A stretch of DNA of 42,789 bases from Lachnospiraceae bacterium (GTDB taxonomy: Bacteria > Bacillota > Clostridia > Lachnospirales > Lachnospiraceae): NCBI GenBank assembly GCA_024692825.1, contig JAILMB010000176.1, positions 1 through 42,789 of the forward strand, written 5' to 3'. Of this stretch, positions 9,305 through 19,382 are shown one piece after another. Made by a program: the position numbers and the translations under genes. The notes under the pieces were generated by a model. It did no database searches. It was not told the origin of the DNA and saw only the letters and a list, made by a program, of their open reading frames with translations. Each line of letters starts with the position of its first letter. Position 1 is the first letter of the stretch.

Positions 9305-12300
9305 TTGCGTAAACGTATTTGGCGAATGTCAGAGGATAAATTCGATGACATTGCCCCCATCATTGAATTTCATAATGATAAACTAGAACTGTTTGGCTTT
9401 GAAGAAGAGAATTTTGAAAGTTTTTTTGATATACATAGCGTAAATGATGTTCGTGTCCGAGGAATGGTATATTCTTCTAATCCATATGTCGTAGTATTAA
9501 ACCCGCAGTTTGACGATGTTGATGTAAAGATTCGATTTAAAACTACCCATAACGGATTTCGAGCAGGAGATGAGTTAAAGGGAGAGTTTTATGTAACAGC
9601 AAATCAAGTAGTTAAGGTTCTTCCTTATACCATTTCATTCGATAAAAAGTATCCCATAGTAAATGATATGGAAATCAGAAGTTTGAAGGATTTTGCTCTT
9701 TTGGCAAAGGACAATTTCACCGAAGCTCTTCAGTTGTTTTCCACAAACAAATTGGATATGATCATGAAAAACGAGAGCATGAAGAATCGTCTGTACTATG
9801 GTGGGTTTAAATCCACTAGTATTTCGGCGTTGCATCTTGAGGAGTTTTTAGTAGCAGTAAAACAAAAAGACCGCTGTCGTTTTGATGTGAAGGAAGATAG
9901 CCTTAGTTTTTATAACATCAAAGAAAATCAAAAAGAAAGCATTCATATATCAAAGAATACTTGGGGCTATGTAGAGTTTCGTGTTACCTGTGATGCAGAT
10001 TTTATTACCATAGAAAAAGAACATCTAAATTCAGATTTCTTCCTTGGTAATAATCTGGAGTTGAATTTTTATATTCATAAAGAACGCCTTCATTCTGGAA
10101 TCAATGAAGCAAAAATTGTATTTGAAGGGTTGGACAATCGAAAAGAAATATCCCTTGTTTGCTCCTTATACGATAAGGATGCCCATCGAAATGATCAGAT
10201 GATTTCCGAAAAGAAGGATCGTTTCGAGTTATCCCGTCTCTATGTGGATTATCGTTTAAAGAAGATGACCACAGGGGATTGGACCACAAAATCCATCGAA
10301 TTATTAGATCAGTTAATTGAGCTTCATCCAACGGATTATATGTATCCTCTTCAAAAGGCACAGGCTTTGATCGTCAATAAACAGCGTCAAGATGCCCTTT
10401 GGATGATTACGGATTTAAAGCGGGATATTGAGGATAAAAAGAGTGTCGAGTGGGCTTATTTGTTGTACCTTTGTACCTTGTTAGAACAAGAGGACAATTA
10501 CGTTAACAAACTGACAGAAGAGATAGAATATATCTTTAAAGAACACCCGGATGACGTTAGGGTTTTTTGGTTTTTACTCTTTTTACGTGAAGCTTATATT
10601 AAGGATTCAAGAAGAAAGCTCTATGCCATTAAACAGTGGGTTGATGCAGGCTGTCACAGTCCATATTTATACATTGAAGCCTACCAGATATTTTTACAGG
10701 ATCCTATTCTTCTAACAGAGTTAAATGGATTCTCCCTAAAAATATTAAACTGGGCTGCAAAACATGGACAGGTTTCTGTGAATTTAGCAGTGAGATTTCA
10801 GGAACTTTTGCCGGAAGAAAAACAGTATAGCGAGCTAGTCTTTACCTTAGCTTGCCGAATTTATGAAAGATATCCGGAGAAAGAACTTTTATTCTCTATT
10901 ATGTCTTATTTGTTAAAGAACAATAAGGTAGGGGAAAAGTATTTCAAATGGTATGCAAAGGCTGTGGATAAGGAGCTAAAGCTGACAGGTTTATTTGAAG
11001 CATATATTTTATCCCTGCCTGAAAATTATGGAGAGAGACTTCCTGAAATTGTCACCCTGTTCTTCCGATATGAGAATCGTTTGCCAGTGGATAAAAAGGC
11101 AATGATTTACGCCAATGTGATTAATTACAAGAAGAATAACATTCATTTGTATGAGCAGTATTTGCCTCAGATTCAAAGATTTTCATTAGAGCAGATGCAT
11201 CTTGGTCGAATGAATGATGATCTGGCTACCTGTTATCAGGATATGCTTGAGGCTGGCTTGATTGACGAAGAAATTGCAACGGATTTATCAAAACTTGTGT
11301 ATACGAAACGATTTGTTTGCCTTCGAAATGACATTAAACGAATTGTTGTCTTCGAAGAGATGTTCCAACGTCCAAGAATTTCAAATGTAAAAAATGGAAT
11401 TGCATATTTTACAGCATTAACAGAGAACTACGTTGTATTTTTAGAGACCTTTGATGGAAATTACATTACAGACCAACAGGGATATTACATTGATGAGATG
11501 ATGAAAAAAGATGCCTTCATTGGAAAGCTGAATTATCTTTCAAATTATGCGATGTACTATTTCCTTGCTGGATTTGATCAGGTTTCAAATGTAGAGGATA
11601 TCAATCAAAAGCAGTTAGGAAAAATCAAAGACTTTTTATACAATGATGAACTTTCTCTTTCTTATAAGAGAAAGAAGTTAAACTTTATTTCATCCCTACT
11701 TCGAGAACATGAGAGGGAAGATTTACTGGTGAAATTTTTGGTGGACTACAAGGAGTATCGAAATCTTGATTCCAATACTGCTGCCCATATTATAGATTTA
11801 TTAATTGTTTCCGATGATTATATGACCGCTTATGAAATGATGGGAATTTACAATGGGTTACTAGTGCCGGCAAAATCTCTTCTTCGTTTGTGTAATTACA
11901 TGATTATGGAAATCGGCGATCAGGCAGAGGACTTTTTGATTTCCCTACTTGCTTATTTGATGAAACAGTATTTATTTACAGATGAGAGTATTGAGTATCT
12001 TTGCAATTATTTCGTAGGACCTACAGATGATATGTTATCCCTATGGAAGTTTGCGGAGGCCAGAGGATTTTCTACAGGTGCACTTGAAGAGCGAATTCTT
12101 ACACAGATGCTATACTCTGATGATGTACGTTTAGAGTCAGGAGAAATCTTTGATTCCTACATGAAAAAACGTGTATCACCAATGATTGTGGAAGCTTATT
12201 TGACCTATTGGTCAAGGATATATATTTGCGACAAGAGTGAAGTTCCAGAGCAAATCTTTCAACGGATTTATTTGATGTTTGATCAAAAACGACCTATGAA

Positions 12301-12865
12301 TAATAGTTTAAGGATTGGCTTGTTAAAATACTTATGCACCAAGCCTCAGCTAGAAGAAAGAGAGTATAAGGTCTTAGACTTTTTGCTTCGAGATTGTCTG
12401 TCGAAGAATATTTACTTTGAATTCTATCGTCATATGGATGAAAATCTTTTGATTAAATATCATTTATATGACAAACAGTTTGTAGAATTTCGAGGTACAA
12501 AGAATCAGAATATCACCATGTCTTATGTTATGAATTCTTCCAGAGAAGAATCGGAACGTATGATGGAAATGTACGATGGAATCTATGTAAAACAATTTGT
12601 TTTGTTCTTTGGAGATGTGGTGCGTTATGAGATTATCGACTCTGATAATAATGATGTTTTAGTTGAGGATGAACTGACTTATCAGGAAGTGATTGAACGA
12701 GAAAAACAATCACGATTTGGTATGTTAAATCAGATTAAGAGCGACTTTGTATATAAGAATGAAAAAGAGCTCTTAAAAGATTTGAAGTTTTATGAAGGAT
12801 TGGATGTTACCACAAGAAATATCTTTAAGATAATACATAGTACAGAGGGTATGAAGGAGAATTAG
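9305..12865 (+). CDS. Very large conserved protein (DUF5717-like): N-terminal beta-rich domains plus long alpha-helical repeat region
   Basis: 1186-aa ORF; TTG start with AGGAG at 9293-9297; two beta-rich segments at N-terminus, then TPR-like helical repeats; DUF5717 label is from memory, not a search. Confidence 0.8.
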   Translation: MRKRIWRMSEDKFDDIAPIIEFHNDKLELFGFEEENFESFFDIHSVNDVRVRGMVYSSNPYVVVLNPQFDDVDVKIRFKTTHNGFRAGDELKGEFYVTANQVVKVLPYTISFDKKYPIVNDMEIRSLKDFALLAKDNFTEALQLFSTNKLDMIMKNESMKNRLYYGGFKSTSISALHLEEFLVAVKQKDRCRFDVKEDSLSFYNIKENQKESIHISKNTWGYVEFRVTCDADFITIEKEHLNSDFFLGNNLELNFYIHKERLHSGINEAKIVFEGLDNRKEISLVCSLYDKDAHRNDQMISEKKDRFELSRLYVDYRLKKMTTGDWTTKSIELLDQLIELHPTDYMYPLQKAQALIVNKQRQDALWMITDLKRDIEDKKSVEWAYLLYLCTLLEQEDNYVNKLTEEIEYIFKEHPDDVRVFWFLLFLREAYIKDSRRKLYAIKQWVDAGCHSPYLYIEAYQIFLQDPILLTELNGFSLKILNWAAKHGQVSVNLAVRFQELLPEEKQYSELVFTLACRIYERYPEKELLFSIMSYLLKNNKVGEKYFKWYAKAVDKELKLTGLFEAYILSLPENYGERLPEIVTLFFRYENRLPVDKKAMIYANVINYKKNNIHLYEQYLPQIQRFSLEQMHLGRMNDDLATCYQDMLEAGLIDEEIATDLSKLVYTKRFVCLRNDIKRIVVFEEMFQRPRISNVKNGIAYFTALTENYVVFLETFDGNYITDQQGYYIDEMMKKDAFIGKLNYLSNYAMYYFLAGFDQVSNVEDINQKQLGKIKDFLYNDELSLSYKRKKLNFISSLLREHEREDLLVKFLVDYKEYRNLDSNTAAHIIDLLIVSDDYMTAYEMMGIYNGLLVPAKSLLRLCNYMIMEIGDQAEDFLISLLAYLMKQYLFTDESIEYLCNYFVGPTDDMLSLWKFAEARGFSTGALEERILTQMLYSDDVRLESGEIFDSYMKKRVSPMIVEAYLTYWSRIYICDKSEVPEQIFQRIYLMFDQKRPMNNSLRIGLLKYLCTKPQLEEREYKVLDFLLRDCLSKNIYFEFYRHMDENLLIKYHLYDKQFVEFRGTKNQNITMSYVMNSSREESERMMEMYDGIYVKQFVLFFGDVVRYEIIDSDNNDVLVEDELTYQEVIEREKQSRFGMLNQIKSDFVYKNEKELLKDLKFYEGLDVTTRNIFKIIHSTEGMKEN

Positions 12866-12867
12866 AG

Positions 12868-14118
12868 TTGGCTGATTTTGTTGCTTCAGGAGTTTATTTT
12901 GGTCTCGATATTACAGAAAAATATGCCCTGATTAGTTATTACAAACAAAATATGGAAGAACCGGAAACCATTAGTACTGTTGTGGGATCTGAAATGTTTC
13001 AAATACCGTTGTATCTATCAAAGCGCCATGGAGTAGGTCAGTGGTACATTGGAAATGAAGCACGACGTCAGGTGCAATTAAATGCTGCTGAAGGAGTGGA
13101 TCACTTGCTAAAAAGAGCCCTTCACAGAGAAAACATTTGGGTAGATACCCAGGAGTACCAGGCCCTGGATTTATTCATTATTTATTTACGAAAAATCCTT
13201 ACCTTGCCAGGTCAATACTGTGGAAATTCCAGATTGGAAAAGCTGGTAATTACCGTTCCGAATCTGGATATGGAATATATGGAGTTTTTGGCCGTGGTTT
13301 GTAATCGATTGGGACTGGATTCCTCCAAGGTATTGTTTATTGATCGAGGAGAAAGCTTTTATTACTATTCCCTGAATCAAAGGGCAGATGTGTTTTATAA
13401 CGATGTCATGTTATTTGATATAGAAGACAATCAATTAACTGGCTGTAAGCTTCATAGAAATGAGGATACGACCCCTCAGCTGATTAAACTAGAACCAGCA
13501 AATTATGGACCTTTAATTGATAATAAGGATATGAATTTTTTAAAGGTTTTAGAATCTTCCTTTGAAGGAAATCAGATTTCCTCTGTCTTTTTGACAGGAG
13601 ATGGGTTTGATGGAGATTGGATGAAAGCATCCTTGGCGTTTTTATGTCACAACAGACGAGTATTTGCCGGAAAGAATCTTTACTCAAAGGGGGCCTGCTA
13701 CGCTGGCTTTGTAAAGGATGGAAATAAGCCCTGGCCATTTGTGTTTATGGGAGATCAGGAATTAAAGGTAAACCTGTCCCTTAAGGTGTTAAAGCAAAAT
13801 GAGATGCAGTTTATTTCTCTTTTAGATGCCGGGGACAACTGGTTTGAATCTGAGTTTTCCTGTGAAGTAATATTAGATGGTACAAAGGAAATTGAGTTTT
13901 GGATTCAAAGACCGGAAAAAAGACAGGCTACAGTGGAAGTATTAGAATTAAACGATCTTCCTGATAGGGAAAACCGGACTACAAGACTTCGAATTACCGC
14001 CAAACCAATTTCCGATAAAGACATTAAAATTATTATTCGGGATTTAGGATTTGGTGATATTGTTCCTTCTTCGAACAAGGTGTGGGAACATGAATTATCC
14101 ATAGTGGTACAGGAGTAG
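12868..14118 (+). CDS. Hsp70/actin-fold-like protein with degenerate nucleotide motifs (DUF5716-like)
   Basis: Order of DnaK-like segments: YFGLDITEKYAL, LVITVPNLDMEYMEFLAVVCNRLGLDSSKVLFIDRGESFYYYSLNQ, DVMLFDIEDNQLTG, SVFLTGDGFDGDWM, then a beta-rich C-terminal ~130 aa; TTG start with AAGGAG 8 nt upstream. Confidence 0.75.
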   Translation: MADFVASGVYFGLDITEKYALISYYKQNMEEPETISTVVGSEMFQIPLYLSKRHGVGQWYIGNEARRQVQLNAAEGVDHLLKRALHRENIWVDTQEYQALDLFIIYLRKILTLPGQYCGNSRLEKLVITVPNLDMEYMEFLAVVCNRLGLDSSKVLFIDRGESFYYYSLNQRADVFYNDVMLFDIEDNQLTGCKLHRNEDTTPQLIKLEPANYGPLIDNKDMNFLKVLESSFEGNQISSVFLTGDGFDGDWMKASLAFLCHNRRVFAGKNLYSKGACYAGFVKDGNKPWPFVFMGDQELKVNLSLKVLKQNEMQFISLLDAGDNWFESEFSCEVILDGTKEIEFWIQRPEKRQATVEVLELNDLPDRENRTTRLRITAKPISDKDIKIIIRDLGFGDIVPSSNKVWEHELSIVVQE

Positions 14119-14120
14119 AT

Positions 14121-14948
14121 ATGGGTGAATTAATATATTGTCGAAAACCGATAGCAGCGAATCCTTTTTACATTGATGAGGTAGGATTAAACGTATATTC
14201 TTTAGAGGAGTTATCCTATTTTATTTTTCATAATCCATATCTTTTGGATACATCCCTTTGCAGTATGGATTTGATTCAATGGATTATGAAGGAATTAGAT
14301 GAAAAAGATGTTGCAAATCAATTGAAGGAGCTTTTAGCAGAAAATGCACCCTTTCACATGTTTGTGGGAAGACTCTTAAGCTCTTGTGGTTATTTGACTC
14401 AGGCGGAAATCAGACAAACCATGGAGCTGGTTGCTTTTATTGAAAATAAAAGCGAAGGGGAACGGAAAAAGATCCGAGCAGATCGGTTAATGGAAAAAAA
14501 TAAAATCGAAGATGCCATTTATGAATATGAAAATATTCTATTGGATACAAAGGACTTATCCAATGTGTTAATTGGGGATATTTATCACAATCTTGGAACG
14601 GCCTATGCGAGACTTTTCTTTTTCCAGCAGGCCATAACAAATTTTGAAAAGGCCTATTCCTATAATCAGAGAAAAGACAGTTTGAAGTCCATGTTTTATG
14701 CCATTCGTTGTAACAGAAATGAGCTGCAATTTGAGTCAGCAGTTCAAAAATACAATATTTCGGAAGAAGAGGCAGAGCGCTATAAGACAGAGGTGACAGA
14801 GGCCAGTACCTGTCAGGAGATTACTGCCTATGGAAAACAAATGGATGAACTTCGTTCCAATTACAGTTCAGAAGAACTATACGAAGAACATTTAAATGAA
14901 ATGATTTTGGATATACAATCGAAATACAATAGTATGTGTAGAATGTAA
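14121..14948 (+). CDS. TPR-like helical protein
   Basis: GDIYHNLGTAYARLFFFQQAITNFEKAYSYN TPR-type repeat; AGGAG upstream; 2 nt after previous stop. Confidence 0.75.
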   Translation: MGELIYCRKPIAANPFYIDEVGLNVYSLEELSYFIFHNPYLLDTSLCSMDLIQWIMKELDEKDVANQLKELLAENAPFHMFVGRLLSSCGYLTQAEIRQTMELVAFIENKSEGERKKIRADRLMEKNKIEDAIYEYENILLDTKDLSNVLIGDIYHNLGTAYARLFFFQQAITNFEKAYSYNQRKDSLKSMFYAIRCNRNELQFESAVQKYNISEEEAERYKTEVTEASTCQEITAYGKQMDELRSNYSSEELYEEHLNEMILDIQSKYNSMCRM

Positions 14949-14961
14949 TTGAGGAAAGCAG

Positions 14962-16146
14962 ATGTTTTTTAAGAAGAAGCAAAATAAAAAAGAACAACTG
15001 GATTTGTCCTTTGAAAAAGTAGTTTCTGAGATTCAAAAAATTGAAGATTGGGACAATCCGAAGAAAATCGAACATTATATTTTGGATTCTTGTGAACACA
15101 TAATTGCTACCACAAAAGAGATTGAATCTCTAAAGGCGGAGTATCGGGTTCTTACGTCATATCTTGAAGATATTGATAAGCTTCGCAAACTTCCCAAAAA
15201 AGAATTCGGTGAGATTTCTCTGGTGGCAAAAAATATAGAGGATTTAGAAAAATCACAAAAGCTTTTTAAATCTACAGAGCCGAAGTTAAATGAAGAGACC
15301 TTTGTGCTGATGTCGGAGAATGAAGATCAGATTCCCGATACGATTTTAAGAATGCAAAGTAATGAGAAATATCAGGCCACAGTAGAAAAGAACATGAAGA
15401 TGTTAGAGGCGGAAAAGAGTGAATACGAGATTGAACGAAATGAGATTCTTCATTCCAACAAACTCATTCGACGTTTGTCTGTATTGATTTTGATTGCTTT
15501 TGCTTCCTTTTTGGTTTTGGCCTTTGCTCTAAAGTCATCGGTCGAGATGGATATCGGAATGTTTTTAGTGACCATTTTATTCATTGGTGCCCTTGGAGTA
15601 TTTATCATTTTTTTGATTCATTCCAAGAATATTTCAAGAAATCGAGTATTGGTTCGGGAAATTAATAAAAATATTTCTCTTCTAAACGTGGTACGTATGA
15701 AATATGCCAATGTAACAAAGGCCTTGGAGTTTGAAAAAGAGCGTTATAATGTGACAAATTCCTATGAGTTAAATTATATCTGGGAAGCATATTTAGATAT
15801 GGTAAGAGCCCAGGAACAGTTTATTCAGGACAATGATGACTTTGAATACTTTTCAAAACGATTGATGCGAATGTTAAAAAAGCTGGAACTTTATGATGAA
15901 AAGATTTGGTTAAATCAGATCTCAGCGTTGGTACACAGTGATGTCATGAATGAAGTTAATCACGATTTGGTGAAGCGCCGTCAAAAAATTCGTGATCAGA
16001 TAGCTGAAAATACGAAATCTGTAAAGTCAGAGCGTGATGAAATTGACCGATTGATGAAGATTCATAATTACTATGTTCCGGAAATTTTAGAAATTATCAC
16101 TTCAGTAGATCGTTTGTGTGGACTGAAAAAACCGACTGTGGTATAA
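14962..16146 (+). CDS. Coiled-coil membrane protein with central two-TM hairpin
   Basis: LSVLILIAFASFLVLAFAL and IGMFLVTILFIGALGVFIIFLI hydrophobic segments flanked by long charged helical regions. Confidence 0.75.
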   Translation: MFFKKKQNKKEQLDLSFEKVVSEIQKIEDWDNPKKIEHYILDSCEHIIATTKEIESLKAEYRVLTSYLEDIDKLRKLPKKEFGEISLVAKNIEDLEKSQKLFKSTEPKLNEETFVLMSENEDQIPDTILRMQSNEKYQATVEKNMKMLEAEKSEYEIERNEILHSNKLIRRLSVLILIAFASFLVLAFALKSSVEMDIGMFLVTILFIGALGVFIIFLIHSKNISRNRVLVREINKNISLLNVVRMKYANVTKALEFEKERYNVTNSYELNYIWEAYLDMVRAQEQFIQDNDDFEYFSKRLMRMLKKLELYDEKIWLNQISALVHSDVMNEVNHDLVKRRQKIRDQIAENTKSVKSERDEIDRLMKIHNYYVPEILEIITSVDRLCGLKKPTVV

Positions 16147-16147
16147 T
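16119..16147 (+). promoter_or_regulatory. Putative promoter for gltX
   Basis: Extended -10 TGGTATAAT (TATAAT 16142-16147) containing the upstream TAA stop; weak -35 TGGACT 17 nt upstream. Confidence 0.45.
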
Positions 16148-16182
16148 TTCGGTTTGGATTAATGAAGAAGGAGTTAATGGAA

Positions 16183-17634
16183 ATGAAAATCAGAACCAGA
16201 TATGCACCGTCTCCAACAGGACGTATGCATGTAGGAAACTTAAGAACTGCATTATATGCATATTTAATAGCAAAACATGAAGGAGGAGATTTCATCCTTC
16301 GTATTGAAGATACAGATCAGGAACGTTATGTAGAAGGTGCCGTTGAGATTATTTATCGTACCTTACAGGATACCGGATTAATTCATGACGAAGGTCCTGA
16401 CAAAGATGGTGGCGTAGGCCCTTATGTTCAGAGTGAGCGCCAAAACCAGGGTATTTACTTAGAATATGCAAAGAAGCTCATTGAAAAAGGTGAAGCATAT
16501 TACTGTTTCTGTGATCAGGAGCGTTTAGAATCTTTAAAGACAGAGGTTGTAGATGGAAAAGTAATTTCTATCTATGATAAGCATTGCCTCTCTTTATCAA
16601 AAGAAGAAGTGGAAAAGAATTTAGCAGAAGGAAAGCCTTATGTTATTCGACAGAACAATCCTAGAGAAGGAAAGACTTCTTTTGAAGATGAGATTTATGG
16701 AACCATCGAAGTAGATAACTCAGAACTTGATGATATGATTTTAATTAAGTCTGATGGATATCCTACCTACAACTTTGCAAATGTAGTAGATGATCATTTG
16801 ATGGGCATAACACACGTTGTTCGAGGAAATGAATATTTATCTTCCTCACCAAAGTACAATCGTTTATACGAAGCGTTTGGATGGGATGTACCTGTTTATA
16901 TTCACTGTCCTTTGATTACAAATGAAGAGCATCAGAAGCTTTCAAAGCGTTCTGGTCATTCATCCTTTGAAGACTTAATTGATCAGGGATTTGTAAAAGA
17001 GGCAGTTGTTAACTTTGTAGCACTATTAGGATGGAGCCCTGCAGATAATCAGGAGATTATGTCCTTGGAAGAGTTGGTAAAATCCTTTGACTATCACCAT
17101 ATTAACAAGTCACCTGCAGTGTTTGATATGGTAAAACTTCGTTGGATGAATGGTGAATACATTAAGGCAATGGATTTTGATACCTTCTATGAGATGGCAG
17201 AGCCATACTTAAAGGAAGTAATCCATAAAGATTTGGATTTGAAAAAAATTGCTGCTATGGTTCAAACTCGAATTGAAACATTCTTAGATATCAAAGATCA
17301 CGTAGATTTCTTTGAAGAATTACCTGAGTATGACACTGAGATGTACTGCCATAAAAAGATGAAAACCAACAAGGAAACTTCACTTTCCGTATTGAATGAA
17401 GTTCTTCCAATGTTAGAAAAGTTAGAAGATTATTCCAATGATTCATTATTTACATCTTTAAAGGCTTTTGCTACAGAACACGAGTATAAGAATGGATATG
17501 TTTTATGGCCACTTCGTACCGCTGTTTCAGGAAAGCAAAATACTCCTGGTGGAGCCACTGAATTAATGGAACTTCTTGGAAAAGAAGAGTCCATTGCCCG
17601 CATTAAAAAGGGTATTGAATTATTAAGCAAATAA
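16183..17634 (+). CDS. gltX: Glutamyl-tRNA synthetase (class I, GluRS)
   Basis: [29 protein letters not shown]-type motif, KLSKRSG KMSKS-type motif; start at 16183 or 16162. Confidence 0.97.
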   Translation: MKIRTRYAPSPTGRMHVGNLRTALYAYLIAKHEGGDFILRIEDTDQERYVEGAVEIIYRTLQDTGLIHDEGPDKDGGVGPYVQSERQNQGIYLEYAKKLIEKGEAYYCFCDQERLESLKTEVVDGKVISIYDKHCLSLSKEEVEKNLAEGKPYVIRQNNPREGKTSFEDEIYGTIEVDNSELDDMILIKSDGYPTYNFANVVDDHLMGITHVVRGNEYLSSSPKYNRLYEAFGWDVPVYIHCPLITNEEHQKLSKRSGHSSFEDLIDQGFVKEAVVNFVALLGWSPADNQEIMSLEELVKSFDYHHINKSPAVFDMVKLRWMNGEYIKAMDFDTFYEMAEPYLKEVIHKDLDLKKIAAMVQTRIETFLDIKDHVDFFEELPEYDTEMYCHKKMKTNKETSLSVLNEVLPMLEKLEDYSNDSLFTSLKAFATEHEYKNGYVLWPLRTAVSGKQNTPGGATELMELLGKEESIARIKKGIELLSK

Positions 17635-17711
17635 TCATTTGCAAAATAATCCATAGGGAATTATTCCGTAAGAATTGCATATATTTCGACAAGAAGAGCG
17701 GAAAGGAATAT

Positions 17712-19382
17712 ATGCTAAATGAATATCAAAAACAGGCTGTGGAACATTTCCGTGGCCCATGTCTAACCATTGCCCCTCCGGGGTCTGGAAAAACAAAATG
17801 TCTGGTAGAACGAGTGATGCATCTGATATGGGTGCATCACTGTGAACCTGACAAAATTCTAGTTGTTACATTTACAAAAGATGCTGCCTGCGAAATGAAA
17901 GAACGATTTTGCAAGGAGTTTTCTTCTGATGAAAAGCTGCCGTTTTTTGGTACCTTTCATTCTTTGTTTTATCACATTTTAAAAGAAGAATATCACTTGG
18001 GTCATGCCAGTATTATGACTTCTGGCAAGGCTTATTTGTTGTTGAAAAAAGCCTTTTTCGAAACGAAAGAATCCTATGATAATATTCCTTTGTCTGATGT
18101 GTTAAAGGAACTTTCCTACTGTATTAACAATGGAATTAAAGTAGAGGAGTATGCTTCCGTTACACTAAAAAATAAGTTTGTAAAAATTGTAAGAGCTTAT
18201 GAAAGATTAAAGGAAGAAGAAGGGGTTATTGATTTTGATGATATGATGACAAAGGTGTATGAATTATTTATTCATAATCCCAAGATTTTGCAAAAGTGGC
18301 AGAATCGATTTTCCTTTGTGCTTTTAGATGAGATGCAAGACATTAACCAGCTTCAGTTTGACATAATAAAGCTGCTTTTAACCAAAGAGGAAAATATTTT
18401 TGCTGTAGGGGATGATGATCAATCCATTTATGAATTTCGCGGTTCAAAACCACAGATTATGTTAGATTTTAAAAAGACGTTTCCAAAGGCCTCCATTATT
18501 ACACTTGAAATGAACTACCGGTCGTTGCGACAGATTATATCTTGCGCCAATCATCTTATTAGAAACAATCATTCTCGTTATGAAAAAAATGCAAAAGGCT
18601 TTTTAAAGGAATATGGTAAGGTGACCTATTTGCAGTTTGAAGACGAGATGCAACAGGCCCTTGGCATTATTCAAAAAATTGAAACTATGAAGGAAAATCG
18701 TTCCTTAGGTGTGTTGTATCGGAATAAAAGCGATGTGTTTTTGCTGACGCAGTTGTTAGAGTGGAAACATATTCCTTATTTTTCAAAAGAAATCATAAAT
18801 CAAAAACTGACCTATTCTGTGGTATCTGATATGATTGCATACTTTAAGAAAGGCTATGGAATAGAAGAGGATTCCACCATAAAAGAAGATGTGAGTGCTC
18901 TTAGAAATTTGTCCTTTTACGCAGGGGTAAACTATATTCGAAAAGGCCTTGGTTATGATAGAAAGCTTTTAAAAATGTATGAAAACGCTCCTTATTTATA
19001 TGAAGGGGCAATGGAGTTATGTAATTTGATTCAGGAAGAAATGGGAAAGTTTAAAAAGGGGGAGGCCATTTTGACGGTCATTTCTCATTTAGAGTCCTTT
19101 CAGGTAAGCCAGAAGTATCTTATAAAGGATAAAAATGAGGCGAAGGTTTGTCTGTATACCTTCCATGGATCCAAAGGATTAGAGTTTGATGAAGTGGTTT
19201 GCATTAATATAAATGAGGGAATCGTTCCTAGTATGTACAATGAAATGGGGTTAGAAGAGGAACGTCGTATGTTTTATGTTGCCATTACAAGAGCAAAGTT
19301 TTCACTTACGATTTCCTGCATAAAAAATAGAGGGGGTAAACCATACCAACCCTCTAGGTTTATTAATGAAATGAAATATTAG
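17712..19382 (+). CDS. Compact UvrD/Rep/PcrA-family (SF1A) ATP-dependent helicase
   Basis: APPGSGKTKCLVERV Walker A, LLDEMQDIN, VGDDDQSIYEFRGS, MNYRS, YTFHGSKGLEFDEV, RRMFYVAITRAK; only 556 aa. Confidence 0.93.
   Translation: MLNEYQKQAVEHFRGPCLTIAPPGSGKTKCLVERVMHLIWVHHCEPDKILVVTFTKDAACEMKERFCKEFSSDEKLPFFGTFHSLFYHILKEEYHLGHASIMTSGKAYLLLKKAFFETKESYDNIPLSDVLKELSYCINNGIKVEEYASVTLKNKFVKIVRAYERLKEEEGVIDFDDMMTKVYELFIHNPKILQKWQNRFSFVLLDEMQDINQLQFDIIKLLLTKEENIFAVGDDDQSIYEFRGSKPQIMLDFKKTFPKASIITLEMNYRSLRQIISCANHLIRNNHSRYEKNAKGFLKEYGKVTYLQFEDEMQQALGIIQKIETMKENRSLGVLYRNKSDVFLLTQLLEWKHIPYFSKEIINQKLTYSVVSDMIAYFKKGYGIEEDSTIKEDVSALRNLSFYAGVNYIRKGLGYDRKLLKMYENAPYLYEGAMELCNLIQEEMGKFKKGEAILTVISHLESFQVSQKYLIKDKNEAKVCLYTFHGSKGLEFDEVVCININEGIVPSMYNEMGLEEERRMFYVAITRAKFSLTISCIKNRGGKPYQPSRFINEMKY
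19321..19355 (-). terminator. Intrinsic terminator for the minus-strand DUF1292 gene, embedded in the helicase 3' coding end
   Basis: Minus-strand AGAGGG-TT-GGTA-TGGTT-TACC-CCCTCT followed by ATTTTTTA. Confidence 0.7.

Noticed and set aside
17635-17711. GGAATTATTCC and AATAAT/ATTATT inverted repeats between gltX and the helicase gene
   Set aside because: Short and AT-rich; likely chance in low-GC DNA and not followed by a T tract
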